A stretch of DNA of 64,000 nt from Leptolyngbya boryana PCC 6306 (GTDB lineage: Bacteria > Cyanobacteriota > Cyanobacteriia > Leptolyngbyales > Leptolyngbyaceae), in the NCBI RefSeq assembly GCF_000353285.1, contig NZ_KB731324.1, forward strand, positions 1,878,577 to 1,942,576. Direction: 5' to 3'. The notes beneath the pieces were generated by a model that did no database searches, was not told where the DNA came from, and saw only the letters and a list, made by a program, of their open reading frames with translations. Below are positions 55,747 to 63,856 of the stretch, one piece after another. The position numbers and the translations under genes were made by a program. Positions within the stretch are counted from its first letter, which is position 1. Every line of letters begins with the position of its first letter.

Positions 55747-57144
55747 ATGTCAAGCATTCCGGTTCGTAATCCTCGCACAGGAGAGATCGATTACTGGATT
55801 ACTCCTCCAAAGCTTTCTGAGGAGTGCGATCGCTTACGAATGGCTCAACCTGTTTGGGCTGAAAGCTTAGAACAGCGAATCAGTGCACTCCAGCAGTGGC
55901 AACAAGCGATTCAAACTCATCGCGAAGCTTTACTAACCGCATTAGTTGCAGATACAGGTCGATTCGGTGTTTCAGTGCTAGAGATTGATTCTGTACTATC
56001 GAGTCTCGATCGCTGGTGTAAGCTAGCTCCAGAACTGTTACAAGAAATCGAGAAACCTACTGCAATTCCATTCATTCATCTCAAACAAGATTCTGTTCCT
56101 TATCCACTGGTCGGTGTGATCAGTCCGTGGAATTTTCCATTTTTACTAGCAATGATTGATACGATTCCAGCCTTACTTGCTGGATGTGCTGTGATTGTAA
56201 AACCGAGTGAGATTGCACCTCGATTCATTCAACCCTTGTTAAAAACGTTGGATGAAGTTCCGAAACTGCGCGAGATATTTACTGTTATTGAAGGAGCGGG
56301 AGAAACGGGAGCGGCTTTAATCGAGCAGGTTGATTTAGTGTGCTTTACAGGGAGTGTGAAAACTGGGCGAATCGTTGCGGAGGCGGCAGCAAAGCAATTT
56401 ATTCCTGCTTTTTTAGAATTGGGCGGAAAAGACCCTGCGATCGTTCTAAAATCCGCAGATTTAGATCTCGCAACTTCTGCAATTTTATGGGGTTCAGTGG
56501 TTAATACAGGACAGTCTTGTTTGTCGATCGAGCGAATTTATGTGGATCAATCGATCGCTGAACCTTTTACAGAACAGCTCGTTTCTAAAGCAAAACAACT
56601 CAAACTTGCCTATCCAACTGTGAATAGTGGCGAAATTGGGCCAATGATTGCCGAGCGCCAAGCCGCAATTATTTCAGATCAATTACAAGATGCGATCGAC
56701 AAAGGTGCGATCGTTCAATGTGGCGGAAAAGTTGAAAATCTAGCAGGCGGATGGTGGTGCTATCCAACAGTGCTCACGAATGTAGATCACAGCATGAAAA
56801 TCATGACTGAAGAAACATTCGGAGCAATCATGCCGATTATGCCTTTTACAACTGTAGAGGAAGCGGTGCAATTGGCAAACGATACTATCTATGGGCTAAG
56901 TGCAGCCGTATTTGCAGGGTCAGAAACAGAAGCATTATCTGTAGGCGATCGCATTCAAGCAGGTGCAATTAGCATTAACGACGCAGCCTTGACCGCTTTG
57001 ATTCACGAAGGAGAGAAGAATGCGTTTAACTATTCTGGTATGGGCGGATCGCGCATGGGTTCTGCTGCTTTGAAGCGATTTATGCGCAAGAAAGCGTATT
57101 TGATCAAAACAAAACCTGTTACTGACCCTTGGTGGTTTCAATAG
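55747..57144 (+). CDS. NAD(P)-dependent aldehyde dehydrogenase
   Basis: Oxidises an aldehyde to the acid. The 465 residues have the cofactor segment VGVISPWNFPF, VKPSE, FTGSVKTGR, general base Glu in ELGGKDP and the nucleophile Cys in NTGQSCLSIERI. All catalytic parts are intact. SxERIYV and the GMGGSRMG end resemble the succinate-semialdehyde/medium-chain group. It lies 3 bases after the nitrilase gene and 9 before the next, so it is cotranscribed. Confidence 0.95.
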   Translation: MSSIPVRNPRTGEIDYWITPPKLSEECDRLRMAQPVWAESLEQRISALQQWQQAIQTHREALLTALVADTGRFGVSVLEIDSVLSSLDRWCKLAPELLQEIEKPTAIPFIHLKQDSVPYPLVGVISPWNFPFLLAMIDTIPALLAGCAVIVKPSEIAPRFIQPLLKTLDEVPKLREIFTVIEGAGETGAALIEQVDLVCFTGSVKTGRIVAEAAAKQFIPAFLELGGKDPAIVLKSADLDLATSAILWGSVVNTGQSCLSIERIYVDQSIAEPFTEQLVSKAKQLKLAYPTVNSGEIGPMIAERQAAIISDQLQDAIDKGAIVQCGGKVENLAGGWWCYPTVLTNVDHSMKIMTEETFGAIMPIMPFTTVEEAVQLANDTIYGLSAAVFAGSETEALSVGDRIQAGAISINDAALTALIHEGEKNAFNYSGMGGSRMGSAALKRFMRKKAYLIKTKPVTDPWWFQ

Positions 57145-57153
57145 GAGGACACA

Positions 57154-57609
57154 ATGGAAAATATTCGAGAAGAAATGCCTGTTTTAGCTCGACATGAAGG
57201 GGATTGGGTGGGAACCTATACCTTGATCGATTGCGACGGGAATGTGCTCGATCGTCATCGATCGCATTTGACTTGTTCATTTCCAACCGACGATCCGACG
57301 AAGTACTATCAAATCAATCGCTACACTTGGGACAATGGTAAGCAAGAAGAGCATCAGTTTCCAGGAGCTTACTGTGATAAAAAGCTCTGGTTTGATACTG
57401 AGCGCATTAAAGGTCATGCTTGGGAAGTAGACGATTCAACTGTGATTCTGTGGTTTGCTTACAAATCGGTTCCAGATTTCTACCTCTATGAAATGATTCA
57501 GATTAGTCCCTGTAACAATCATCGTGCGCGAACTTGGCATTGGTTCAAGCAGGACAAAATCTATCAACGGACTTTGATTCAAGAAGAACGGCTTAACTCA
57601 ACTATTTAG
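57154..57609 (+). CDS. Small beta-barrel-like protein (DUF3598/lipocalin-like)
   Basis: A 151-residue protein with a lipocalin/FABP-like pattern: HEGDWVGTYTLIDCDGNVLDRH at the start, then alternating strands with many Trp and Tyr (YYQINRYTWDNG, KLWFDTERIKGHAW). Similar N-terminal segments occur in cyanobacterial DUF3598 proteins. It may bind or shape a small ligand. No catalytic motif is seen. GGAGG is well placed before ATG 57154. Confidence 0.65.
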   Translation: MENIREEMPVLARHEGDWVGTYTLIDCDGNVLDRHRSHLTCSFPTDDPTKYYQINRYTWDNGKQEEHQFPGAYCDKKLWFDTERIKGHAWEVDDSTVILWFAYKSVPDFYLYEMIQISPCNNHRARTWHWFKQDKIYQRTLIQEERLNSTI

Positions 57610-57636
57610 CAACTATTTAGCGACTGTATCAGAATT

Positions 57637-58455
57637 ATGGTTTCTCGAATTAAACGTGCTTTTCTCGATACTGAAGATGGTCAAATTCATTACCGCGTTG
57701 GTGGTGAAGGAAAGCCGCTGTTACTCCTCCATATGAATCCTCGTAGTAGTGATGAATATCGCGAATTAATGCCGATATTCGTTCAACAGGGAAGACAAGT
57801 CATCGCGATGGATTTGATGGGATTTGGTGATTCAGATAAGCCACCTCGGTTATATTCCGTGACGGACTATGCTAAAACTGCGATCGCACTGCTTGACGAA
57901 CTTGGCATCGAGAAAACGGATGTTTTAGGCAATCACACAGGCGCATTTGTTTCTGGTGAAATTGCAGTAGCGTATCCTGATCGCGTGAACAAACTAATTT
58001 TGGGCAATGTTGCAGGTTTTGGTGAAGCCGGAAAAGCAGAGCTAATGCGGCGATTTGAAGAAGGCTTTGTGATCAAAGACGATGGTTCTCATCTCATGGA
58101 ACGTTGGCTTGCTCGCAGTCGCTACGTGGGTTCAGCCCAGTTAAATCACCGTTGGGTCTTAGATGATCTCAAGTGTTTCGGCTATCCGTTGTATGCAGTT
58201 TGGGCAGTGGGTAACTATTGCATTGATGCCGCCGAACGATTTCGATCGATTCAGTGCCCAACAATGATTTTGTGGGGCATTGATGATGTGCAAGAATTTG
58301 AGCATTTAGGATTGGCGCTTGCAAAAGATCGTTACTTCGTATCTCAAGCGATTCCCCACGGCAAAGTCGTTGAGATTCAAGGCGGCACAATTTGCATGAT
58401 GAATCAGATTCCAGAACAAATCTCTAAGGTTGTCATTGAGTTTCTAAATGAATAG
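57637..58455 (+). CDS. Alpha/beta hydrolase with His at the nucleophile position
   Basis: A 272-residue alpha/beta hydrolase fold protein. The fold is clear (LLLLHMNPRSSDEYRELM, AMDLMGFGDSDKP, MILWGIDD). The nucleophile elbow reads GNHTG, so His100 stands where Ser, Cys or Asp is usual. The region of the catalytic His reads GGTICMM, with no His. GxHTGA elbows occur in a recognisable subgroup, so this is probably not random decay. Ordinary esterase activity seems unlikely. It is 27 bases after the barrel-like gene. Confidence 0.82.
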   Translation: MVSRIKRAFLDTEDGQIHYRVGGEGKPLLLLHMNPRSSDEYRELMPIFVQQGRQVIAMDLMGFGDSDKPPRLYSVTDYAKTAIALLDELGIEKTDVLGNHTGAFVSGEIAVAYPDRVNKLILGNVAGFGEAGKAELMRRFEEGFVIKDDGSHLMERWLARSRYVGSAQLNHRWVLDDLKCFGYPLYAVWAVGNYCIDAAERFRSIQCPTMILWGIDDVQEFEHLGLALAKDRYFVSQAIPHGKVVEIQGGTICMMNQIPEQISKVVIEFLNE

Positions 58456-58501
58456 CAATCTCAAACGATAGCGATTGTCTTGAAAAATCAGGAGGAAGAC
58501 C

Positions 58502-59452
58502 ATGAACGGCAAACTACCGCTTATCATCGAGTGTCGCAGCAACGATACGGACTACCGTAAGGAGAATCCCAACTGCCCACACAGCCCACAGGAAATCGTT
58601 CGGGAAGCTGTTCGTGCTTGGGAAGCGGGAGCCTCAATCTTTCATTGGCATGGGCGAGATCCAGTTAGTGGTGCGTGGATTAGTGATGTTGACATTTATC
58701 TTGAAGCGATTCAGGGAATTCGAGAAAAGACTGATCTGATTATCAATCCCACGTTGAACTACGTTACCAAACAAAGTCATGTCAGCGATCGCGTCAAGCA
58801 CATCCTAGCAGCAAAAAATAATCCAGCGTTGGGAATTGATATGGTTCCTTTAGAGTTTGGCTCCCTGAATATAGACTTCTGGAACCCACAGACAAAGCAA
58901 TTTCAAACATACGATCAAGTCCATATTAGTTCTCGTGCTTACATGCAAGAAGTTCTAAAAATACTAAAAGAAAACGATATCTTTGTGAGTACAGTCTGTT
59001 GGGATGTGGGACAAATTCGTACAGCGCTCTGCTTTCGAGAAATGGGACTTCTCCCAGAGAATACGTTTTGGGAATTTGTATTCACAGGGGAAATCATGCC
59101 AAGTGGCATTCTGCCAACACTCTCCAATTTACAAGCGGTAGTAGATTCTATTCCCGCAGGTGAGCCTTGGTTGGTGATGTGCTGGAATGGGGACGTGATG
59201 CACTTAGCAGCCTGGGCAATCACACAGGGAGGTCATGTCGGCATTGGATTAGGGGATCATCCTTACACCCGCTTTGGCACACCGCACAATGGCGAGTTAG
59301 TCGAGAAGGTTGCACAGATGGCACATATCCTGGGTCGAGAAGTTGCAACGCCAGCACAGGCTCGCGAGATTCTCAAGATGCCGCCGCGAGATTCTGCAAG
59401 CCATCCAGGGAAACGCTCCTCTCTGGAGGATGAGGTAATAGAGGTAAGGTAG
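58502..59452 (+). CDS. DUF849 / beta-keto acid cleavage enzyme (BKACE) family protein
   Basis: A TIM-barrel protein of 316 residues in the family of 3-keto-5-aminohexanoate cleavage enzyme (Kce), which joins a beta-keto acid and acetyl-CoA. The zinc pair His48 and His50 (FHWHGRDP) and Glu10 are present. In the signature normally HVRVGLEDN, this protein has HVGIGLGDH: the substrate-carboxylate Arg (Kce Arg226) is Gly247 and the zinc ligand Glu230 is Gly251, while catalytic Asp231 is kept as Asp252, and His253 follows. Chemistry is likely modified. AGGAGG precedes ATG 58502. Confidence 0.88.
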   Translation: MNGKLPLIIECRSNDTDYRKENPNCPHSPQEIVREAVRAWEAGASIFHWHGRDPVSGAWISDVDIYLEAIQGIREKTDLIINPTLNYVTKQSHVSDRVKHILAAKNNPALGIDMVPLEFGSLNIDFWNPQTKQFQTYDQVHISSRAYMQEVLKILKENDIFVSTVCWDVGQIRTALCFREMGLLPENTFWEFVFTGEIMPSGILPTLSNLQAVVDSIPAGEPWLVMCWNGDVMHLAAWAITQGGHVGIGLGDHPYTRFGTPHNGELVEKVAQMAHILGREVATPAQAREILKMPPRDSASHPGKRSSLEDEVIEVR

Positions 59453-59516
59453 CAGATGATCGAATTGGCAGTGAAGGTGAGCATCTGCTTTTACTGCCCA
59501 TGAACTCAACAGTAGA

Positions 59517-60524
59517 ATGATGTCAAAAACTTACAAAAAACTGATTGCAACCCGATTGAGTGATGATTTTAGAAGTGCGATCGACATTCAAGAACTCCCC
59601 ATTCCTACTCCAAATTCTGGCGAAATCCTGATTCGCAACAAATTTGCTGGCATCAATGCTGGATTCGATACATTACTATGCAAAGGCAATGTTCCTTACG
59701 TGAATCTCACTCCTCCATTTGATCTCGGTGTTGAAGCAGTTGGCGAAGTTGTAGAAATCGGGGAAGAGGTGAACACGATTCAAATTGGAGATGCCGTCGC
59801 GACCACTGTGCGAGGTGGTGGTTATCGCGAATACCAAGTGATTTCTGCACACCAAGCAATCAAAATTCGCGAAGCTATTCCTGAAGTTCTCACACTGATG
59901 CCTACTGGAATGTCAGCACTCGTTGCCCTCGAAGAAGTTGGAGAGATGAAAAGCAGGGAAACTGTCTTAGTAACAGCCGCAGCCGGAGGTGTCGGACATA
60001 TTGCGGTGCAGCTTGCTAAACTTGCTGGAAATCATGTGATTGGGGTTTGTGGCTCTGAAGTAAAAGCAAAATTGTTGGAAAGTTTGGGATGCGATCGCAT
60101 CATCAATTATCGAAACGAAACACTAGATACTGTTCTCCAACAAGAATATCCCAACGGAATTAATTTAGCTTTTGATTGCGTTGGAAAACAAACTTTCGAT
60201 ACCTGTGTGGAGCATTTAGCAGTTCGAGGGCGATTGGTTGTTGTTGGTTTTATTTCTGAGTATGCGAATGATTTAGAATCTGTGACTCAACCGCGAATTT
60301 ATCAAAAATTGTTTTGGAAATCTGCTTCAGTGAGAGGTTTTTTGATGCCGCACTTTTCTGAATATGCAGAGGAAGCCCGCGATCGCTTACTCGATCTGTT
60401 TTACACAGGTAAGCTCAAGGTTGCGGTTGATCCTAGAGAATTTCATGGCATTGAGGCGATACCGGATGCCGTCGAGTATCTCCTCAGTGGTCAGAACTGC
60501 GGCAAGGTCGTCGTAAAATTCTAG
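59517..60524 (+). CDS. MDR-family quinone oxidoreductase-like protein
   Basis: A zinc-free medium-chain reductase of 335 residues. The substrate domain has GINAGFDTLLCKGN and FDLGVEAVGEVVEIG. The NADPH loop is TAAAGGVGHIAVQLAKLAG, with DCVGKQTFDTC downstream. No zinc-lobe cysteines are present. It is related to zeta-crystallin and PTGR-type enoyl/quinone reductases. Its 3' end overlaps the convergent RidA gene by 4 bases. ATG 59517 and 59520 are equivalent starts. Confidence 0.92.
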   Translation: MMSKTYKKLIATRLSDDFRSAIDIQELPIPTPNSGEILIRNKFAGINAGFDTLLCKGNVPYVNLTPPFDLGVEAVGEVVEIGEEVNTIQIGDAVATTVRGGGYREYQVISAHQAIKIREAIPEVLTLMPTGMSALVALEEVGEMKSRETVLVTAAAGGVGHIAVQLAKLAGNHVIGVCGSEVKAKLLESLGCDRIINYRNETLDTVLQQEYPNGINLAFDCVGKQTFDTCVEHLAVRGRLVVVGFISEYANDLESVTQPRIYQKLFWKSASVRGFLMPHFSEYAEEARDRLLDLFYTGKLKVAVDPREFHGIEAIPDAVEYLLSGQNCGKVVVKF

Positions 60525-60955
60525 GGCATCAGAACGGCTGTACATTTAATTTCTACAATTAACCCAGGAGTCGAAAGCGTTGTCACTCCAACTCCTGTCC
60601 AAGTGGGATAGGGATTCGTAAAATAGCGATCTTTCACCTGCATGAACAACGCGAGATAAGGAATTGTAAAAGGTTGTTGCTCTGATGCAGCATACAATTC
60701 TGGACTCGTCACATGGTAAGTTACCATTTCAACAACATGATCAAACGTTGCACCCGCAGCATCTAAGACTCTTCTGACATTTTCAAAAGTTTGAACAAAT
60801 TGTGCTTCCGGTTCCGTTACGACTTGCATATTTTCATCTCGACCAACTTGTCCAGCGATATACAAAGTGTTACCAATTTTAATACCAGGACAATAATGAT
60901 AGCGTTCGTATAACATTTCCATCCCTTTTGGGACAATGACTTCACGAGTTGCCAT
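60521..60955 (-). CDS. RidA-family protein lacking the catalytic arginine
   Basis: A 144-residue RidA/YjgF/UK114-fold protein, normally a trimer that clears enamines or imines. LYIAGQVGRD and FENVRRVLDAAGATFDHVV are typical. The Arg needed for deaminase activity (E. coli Arg105, in PARS) is Trp119 (YPTWTGVGV). It thus belongs to the Rid groups without proven deaminase activity. ATG 60955 has GAGG upstream; a TTG two codons earlier (60961) is weaker. It lies on the strand opposite to its neighbours. Confidence 0.88.
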   Translation of the reverse strand: MATREVIVPKGMEMLYERYHYCPGIKIGNTLYIAGQVGRDENMQVVTEPEAQFVQTFENVRRVLDAAGATFDHVVEMVTYHVTSPELYAASEQQPFTIPYLALFMQVKDRYFTNPYPTWTGVGVTTLSTPGLIVEIKCTAVLMP

Positions 60956-60991
60956 GATCAACCTCTAGAACAACGTTAGAGCCATTTTAGT

Positions 60992-61387
60992 ATGACCTCA
61001 GAATCTGCCAATACATTAGCTGTTGCTCAGCAAGCATTCACGCATTTTGAGCATGGACTTGCGACCGGAGACTGGCAAGCTTTTTTCGATATGCTGACCG
61101 ATGATTTTTCGTTCTGGTTTCCGCTTGGGAAATTTTTGGGATTAAATGTCGGGAAGGAACGCGCGATCGAGTTTTTTAACTATGTGTCTGAAGTTTACGA
61201 GCAGGGCTTAACATTGACCCTCGATCGTGTCACTAGCAACGAAACGACAGTCGTATTCGAGTTCCGCGATCAAGGACTGATGCGGGGAACGCCGTACAAA
61301 AATCGCGTTGCAGTTTCTTTCGATGTACGCGGAGACAAAATTTGTGGCTATCGAGAGTATCTCGGCAGCGATGGCAAATCGAACTAA
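60992..61387 (+). CDS. SnoaL-like (NTF2-fold) protein
   Basis: A 131-residue protein of the SnoaL/NTF2-like cone fold. AVAQQAFTHFEHGLATGDWQ and MLTDDFSFWFPLG start the domain, and VVFEFRDQGLMRG and FDVRGDKICGYREYL close it. Members act as cyclases, hydratases or isomerases or bind ligands. It diverges from RidA by 36 bases and overlaps the AspH-like gene tail to tail by 4 bases. Confidence 0.82.
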   Translation: MTSESANTLAVAQQAFTHFEHGLATGDWQAFFDMLTDDFSFWFPLGKFLGLNVGKERAIEFFNYVSEVYEQGLTLTLDRVTSNETTVVFEFRDQGLMRGTPYKNRVAVSFDVRGDKICGYREYLGSDGKSN

Positions 61388-62184
61388 GCCCCCAATCCTT
61401 TGTCCCATTCCAACTGATGACTTAGACCATACAGAACAAAGTCTTCAGGCTTGGCTTTGTCATTCTTGCCAAAAACACCCAAGCTATAAGGATCTTCCTC
61501 CATGCGCTGCTTGACTAACTCTTGCTCAAATCGGGCAACGTCTTCTCTCGGCTGATCCGTTTTGAAGAAATCGACGACTAGCACCGTTCTTTCATAGTCT
61601 GTATAGTTATGCGGGCAGTGCGGATAGCTATGATCGAGCACCATAAACTCGCCCTCATGCCAGTACAGCTTGTCATGACAGATTTTCATCGCAATATCGC
61701 CTTCTGGCACAATCAAACCGAGATAGCCCCGATTCATATGGGGATTGTAGTTCACATGCAGCTTCACATCTAACCCCGGCAGAAACGTTCCAAAATAGAC
61801 GTTTCTTAAAACATTCTCATGCAGGGCGTTCGTTTGCGCGATCGCGGTTGCTAGCTTCGGGAAATAGTGATTTCTTAACTCAAGTACTTTTTCCGAGACA
61901 TTCTGTAACTCATACTGCGGATATGTAAGGTGATGTGCCTGAATATATTGTTCAATAAACATTCCTTGAAATAGCACACCAAACGCACTATATTTCGACT
62001 TACCTTTTGTTTTAATTGTTTTACTTTTTGGCCCCATCACATTGAAGGCAAGCTCTATTTCTTCGGGAGAAGCATTCTGCCTGAATGAAATAAATTCATC
62101 TCGAATCGCTTGCCAATTTTCCTGAAGAAGATTTAGGAAAGAAAACTGTTTGGGATCTAAATGATACTCGTTAAACTGTGCCAT
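61384..62184 (-). CDS. Aspartyl/asparaginyl beta-hydroxylase-like dioxygenase
   Basis: A predicted Fe(II)/2-oxoglutarate dioxygenase of 266 residues. The family block runs from VNYNPHMNRGYLGLIVPEG through WHEGEFMVLDHSYPHCPHN to RTVLVVDFF; His in NPHM and His in SYPHCPH are likely iron ligands, with Arg in YERT for 2-oxoglutarate. ATG 62184 (GGGAG 8 bases upstream) is preferred over TTG 62199. It could hydroxylate a small amino-acid-type substrate of the cluster. It diverges from the cyclic amidohydrolase. Confidence 0.88.
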   Translation of the reverse strand: MAQFNEYHLDPKQFSFLNLLQENWQAIRDEFISFRQNASPEEIELAFNVMGPKSKTIKTKGKSKYSAFGVLFQGMFIEQYIQAHHLTYPQYELQNVSEKVLELRNHYFPKLATAIAQTNALHENVLRNVYFGTFLPGLDVKLHVNYNPHMNRGYLGLIVPEGDIAMKICHDKLYWHEGEFMVLDHSYPHCPHNYTDYERTVLVVDFFKTDQPREDVARFEQELVKQRMEEDPYSLGVFGKNDKAKPEDFVLYGLSHQLEWDKGLGA

Positions 62185-62238
62185 AGGTTTTGCTCCCAAC
62201 CTAGAATCTCACTTCATTCTAAGAGCTTTGGAGGCGTT

Positions 62239-63702
62239 GTGAATCTGCTGGATAAACTGATCAAAAATGTGCGGGTTGTCCGCCCCAACCAATCTGAAGT
62301 TGAGTGCCTCGACTTAGGGATCAAAGACGGGAAATTCGTTCAAATTTCACCCGAAATCAGCGCTGACCAAGCCAAAGAAGTCCTCGATGCTCAAAATCTG
62401 CTTGGCTTTCCGGGTGTAGTCGATGCTCACATGCATATTGGAATTTATCGACCCCTTGAACAAGATGCGATCGCAGAAAGTAAAGCTGCTGCAATGGGAG
62501 GCGTAACGACGAGCCTCAATTACATGCGCACCGGACAGTATTACCTGAACAAAGGCGGCTCGTACAAAGATTTTTTTCCAGAGGTACTTTCTCTATCAGA
62601 AGGTAACTTTTTTGTTGACTATAGCTATCACATTGCACCGATCAGTGCTCAACATATTGATGAAATGCAATGGCTATTTGAGCAGCATGGCGTTGCTTCG
62701 TTCAAAATCTTTATGTTCTATGGAGGCTATGGCTTGCATGGTTTGTCTGATCAGCAAAATCTCTTCTTAATGATCAACAAAGAAGAGCGCTATGATTTTG
62801 CTCATTTTGAATTTATTATGCGAGGCTTGTCTAAACTCCGAGAGCGCTATCCCAATGAGGCAATTAGCCTCAGTCTCCATTGTGAAGTCGCTGATATTCT
62901 GAATGCTTACACCAAGATAGTTCAGCAAGATTCAAGTCTCACAGGACTCAGTGCCTATAGTGCTGCGCGTCCTCCACATTCCGAAGGCTTAGCAATTTGT
63001 ATTGCATCTTATCTCGCTCATGAAACGAACTGTATCAATATCAATCTGCTGCATCTGAGTTCTCGTAAAGCGATCGAGGCAGCACTGATGATGCAAACGA
63101 TCTTTCCTCATATCAATTTCAAGCGAGAAGTTACAGTAGGTCATCTTCTCTTAGATGTCGAAACGCCGACAGGCAAATGGGCAAAAGTCAATCCTCCGAT
63201 TCGACCGCGATCGGATGTTGAAGCGCTTTGGAATGCGGTGATTCAAGGTCAGATCGATTGGATTGTCAGCGATCATGCTTGCTGTGCTGCGGAGAAGAAA
63301 GCTAGTCTTCAAGATCCAGACAACATTTGGCTTGCGAAAGCAGGTTTTGGCGGAACAGAATACTTACTGTCTGGAGTGGTCAGTGAAGGGAGCAAGCGGG
63401 GGCTGTCTTACAATCAAATCGCAAAGTTACTGTGCTGGAATCCGGCTCAACGATTTGGATTATCGCAAAAGGGAGATATTGCGATCGACTATGATGCTGA
63501 CCTAGTGCTGGTTGATCCGAATGAAACCTTTGTAGTTCATGCTGCTGAATCTCTGTCACAACAAGGATATACACCGTTTGAAGGGATGGAGCTAACCGGA
63601 CGAGTCAAGCAAACCTTCTTGCGAGGAAACCTAATTTACGATCGAGGACAAATCTTAGGAAACCCGCAAGGGCATTATTTACCGCGATCGCGCAACTTGT
63701 AG
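62239..63702 (+). CDS. Cyclic amidohydrolase (dihydroorotase/hydantoinase type)
   Basis: A metal-dependent amidohydrolase expected to open a cyclic amide, imide or ureide ring. From GTG 62239 it has 487 residues. All binuclear-metal ligands are present: His64 and His66 (DAHMH), carbamylated Lys156 (SFKIFMF), His214 (LHCEV), His272 (LLHLSS) and Asp345 (VSDHA). ARPPHSEG is the dihydroorotase-type substrate segment. The substrate is unknown; length fits hydantoinase/allantoinase better than short DHOases. GGAGG precedes the GTG; a longer frame to 62161 overlaps the divergent gene. Confidence 0.9.
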   Translation: MNLLDKLIKNVRVVRPNQSEVECLDLGIKDGKFVQISPEISADQAKEVLDAQNLLGFPGVVDAHMHIGIYRPLEQDAIAESKAAAMGGVTTSLNYMRTGQYYLNKGGSYKDFFPEVLSLSEGNFFVDYSYHIAPISAQHIDEMQWLFEQHGVASFKIFMFYGGYGLHGLSDQQNLFLMINKEERYDFAHFEFIMRGLSKLRERYPNEAISLSLHCEVADILNAYTKIVQQDSSLTGLSAYSAARPPHSEGLAICIASYLAHETNCININLLHLSSRKAIEAALMMQTIFPHINFKREVTVGHLLLDVETPTGKWAKVNPPIRPRSDVEALWNAVIQGQIDWIVSDHACCAAEKKASLQDPDNIWLAKAGFGGTEYLLSGVVSEGSKRGLSYNQIAKLLCWNPAQRFGLSQKGDIAIDYDADLVLVDPNETFVVHAAESLSQQGYTPFEGMELTGRVKQTFLRGNLIYDRGQILGNPQGHYLPRSRNL

Positions 63703-63856
63703 AAGAAACAGAACAAAAGAAGCGATTCCCTTGATCAATCATACAAAGTGGCAACAAAAACTCGCCCTAAAATCAGTCTCCCCCAAGCCAAAATGGTATA
63801 ACTCGGGAACAAGTGATCGCACACTCAAATGTAGTGTGTGAGTTTAGGGAGTCATC

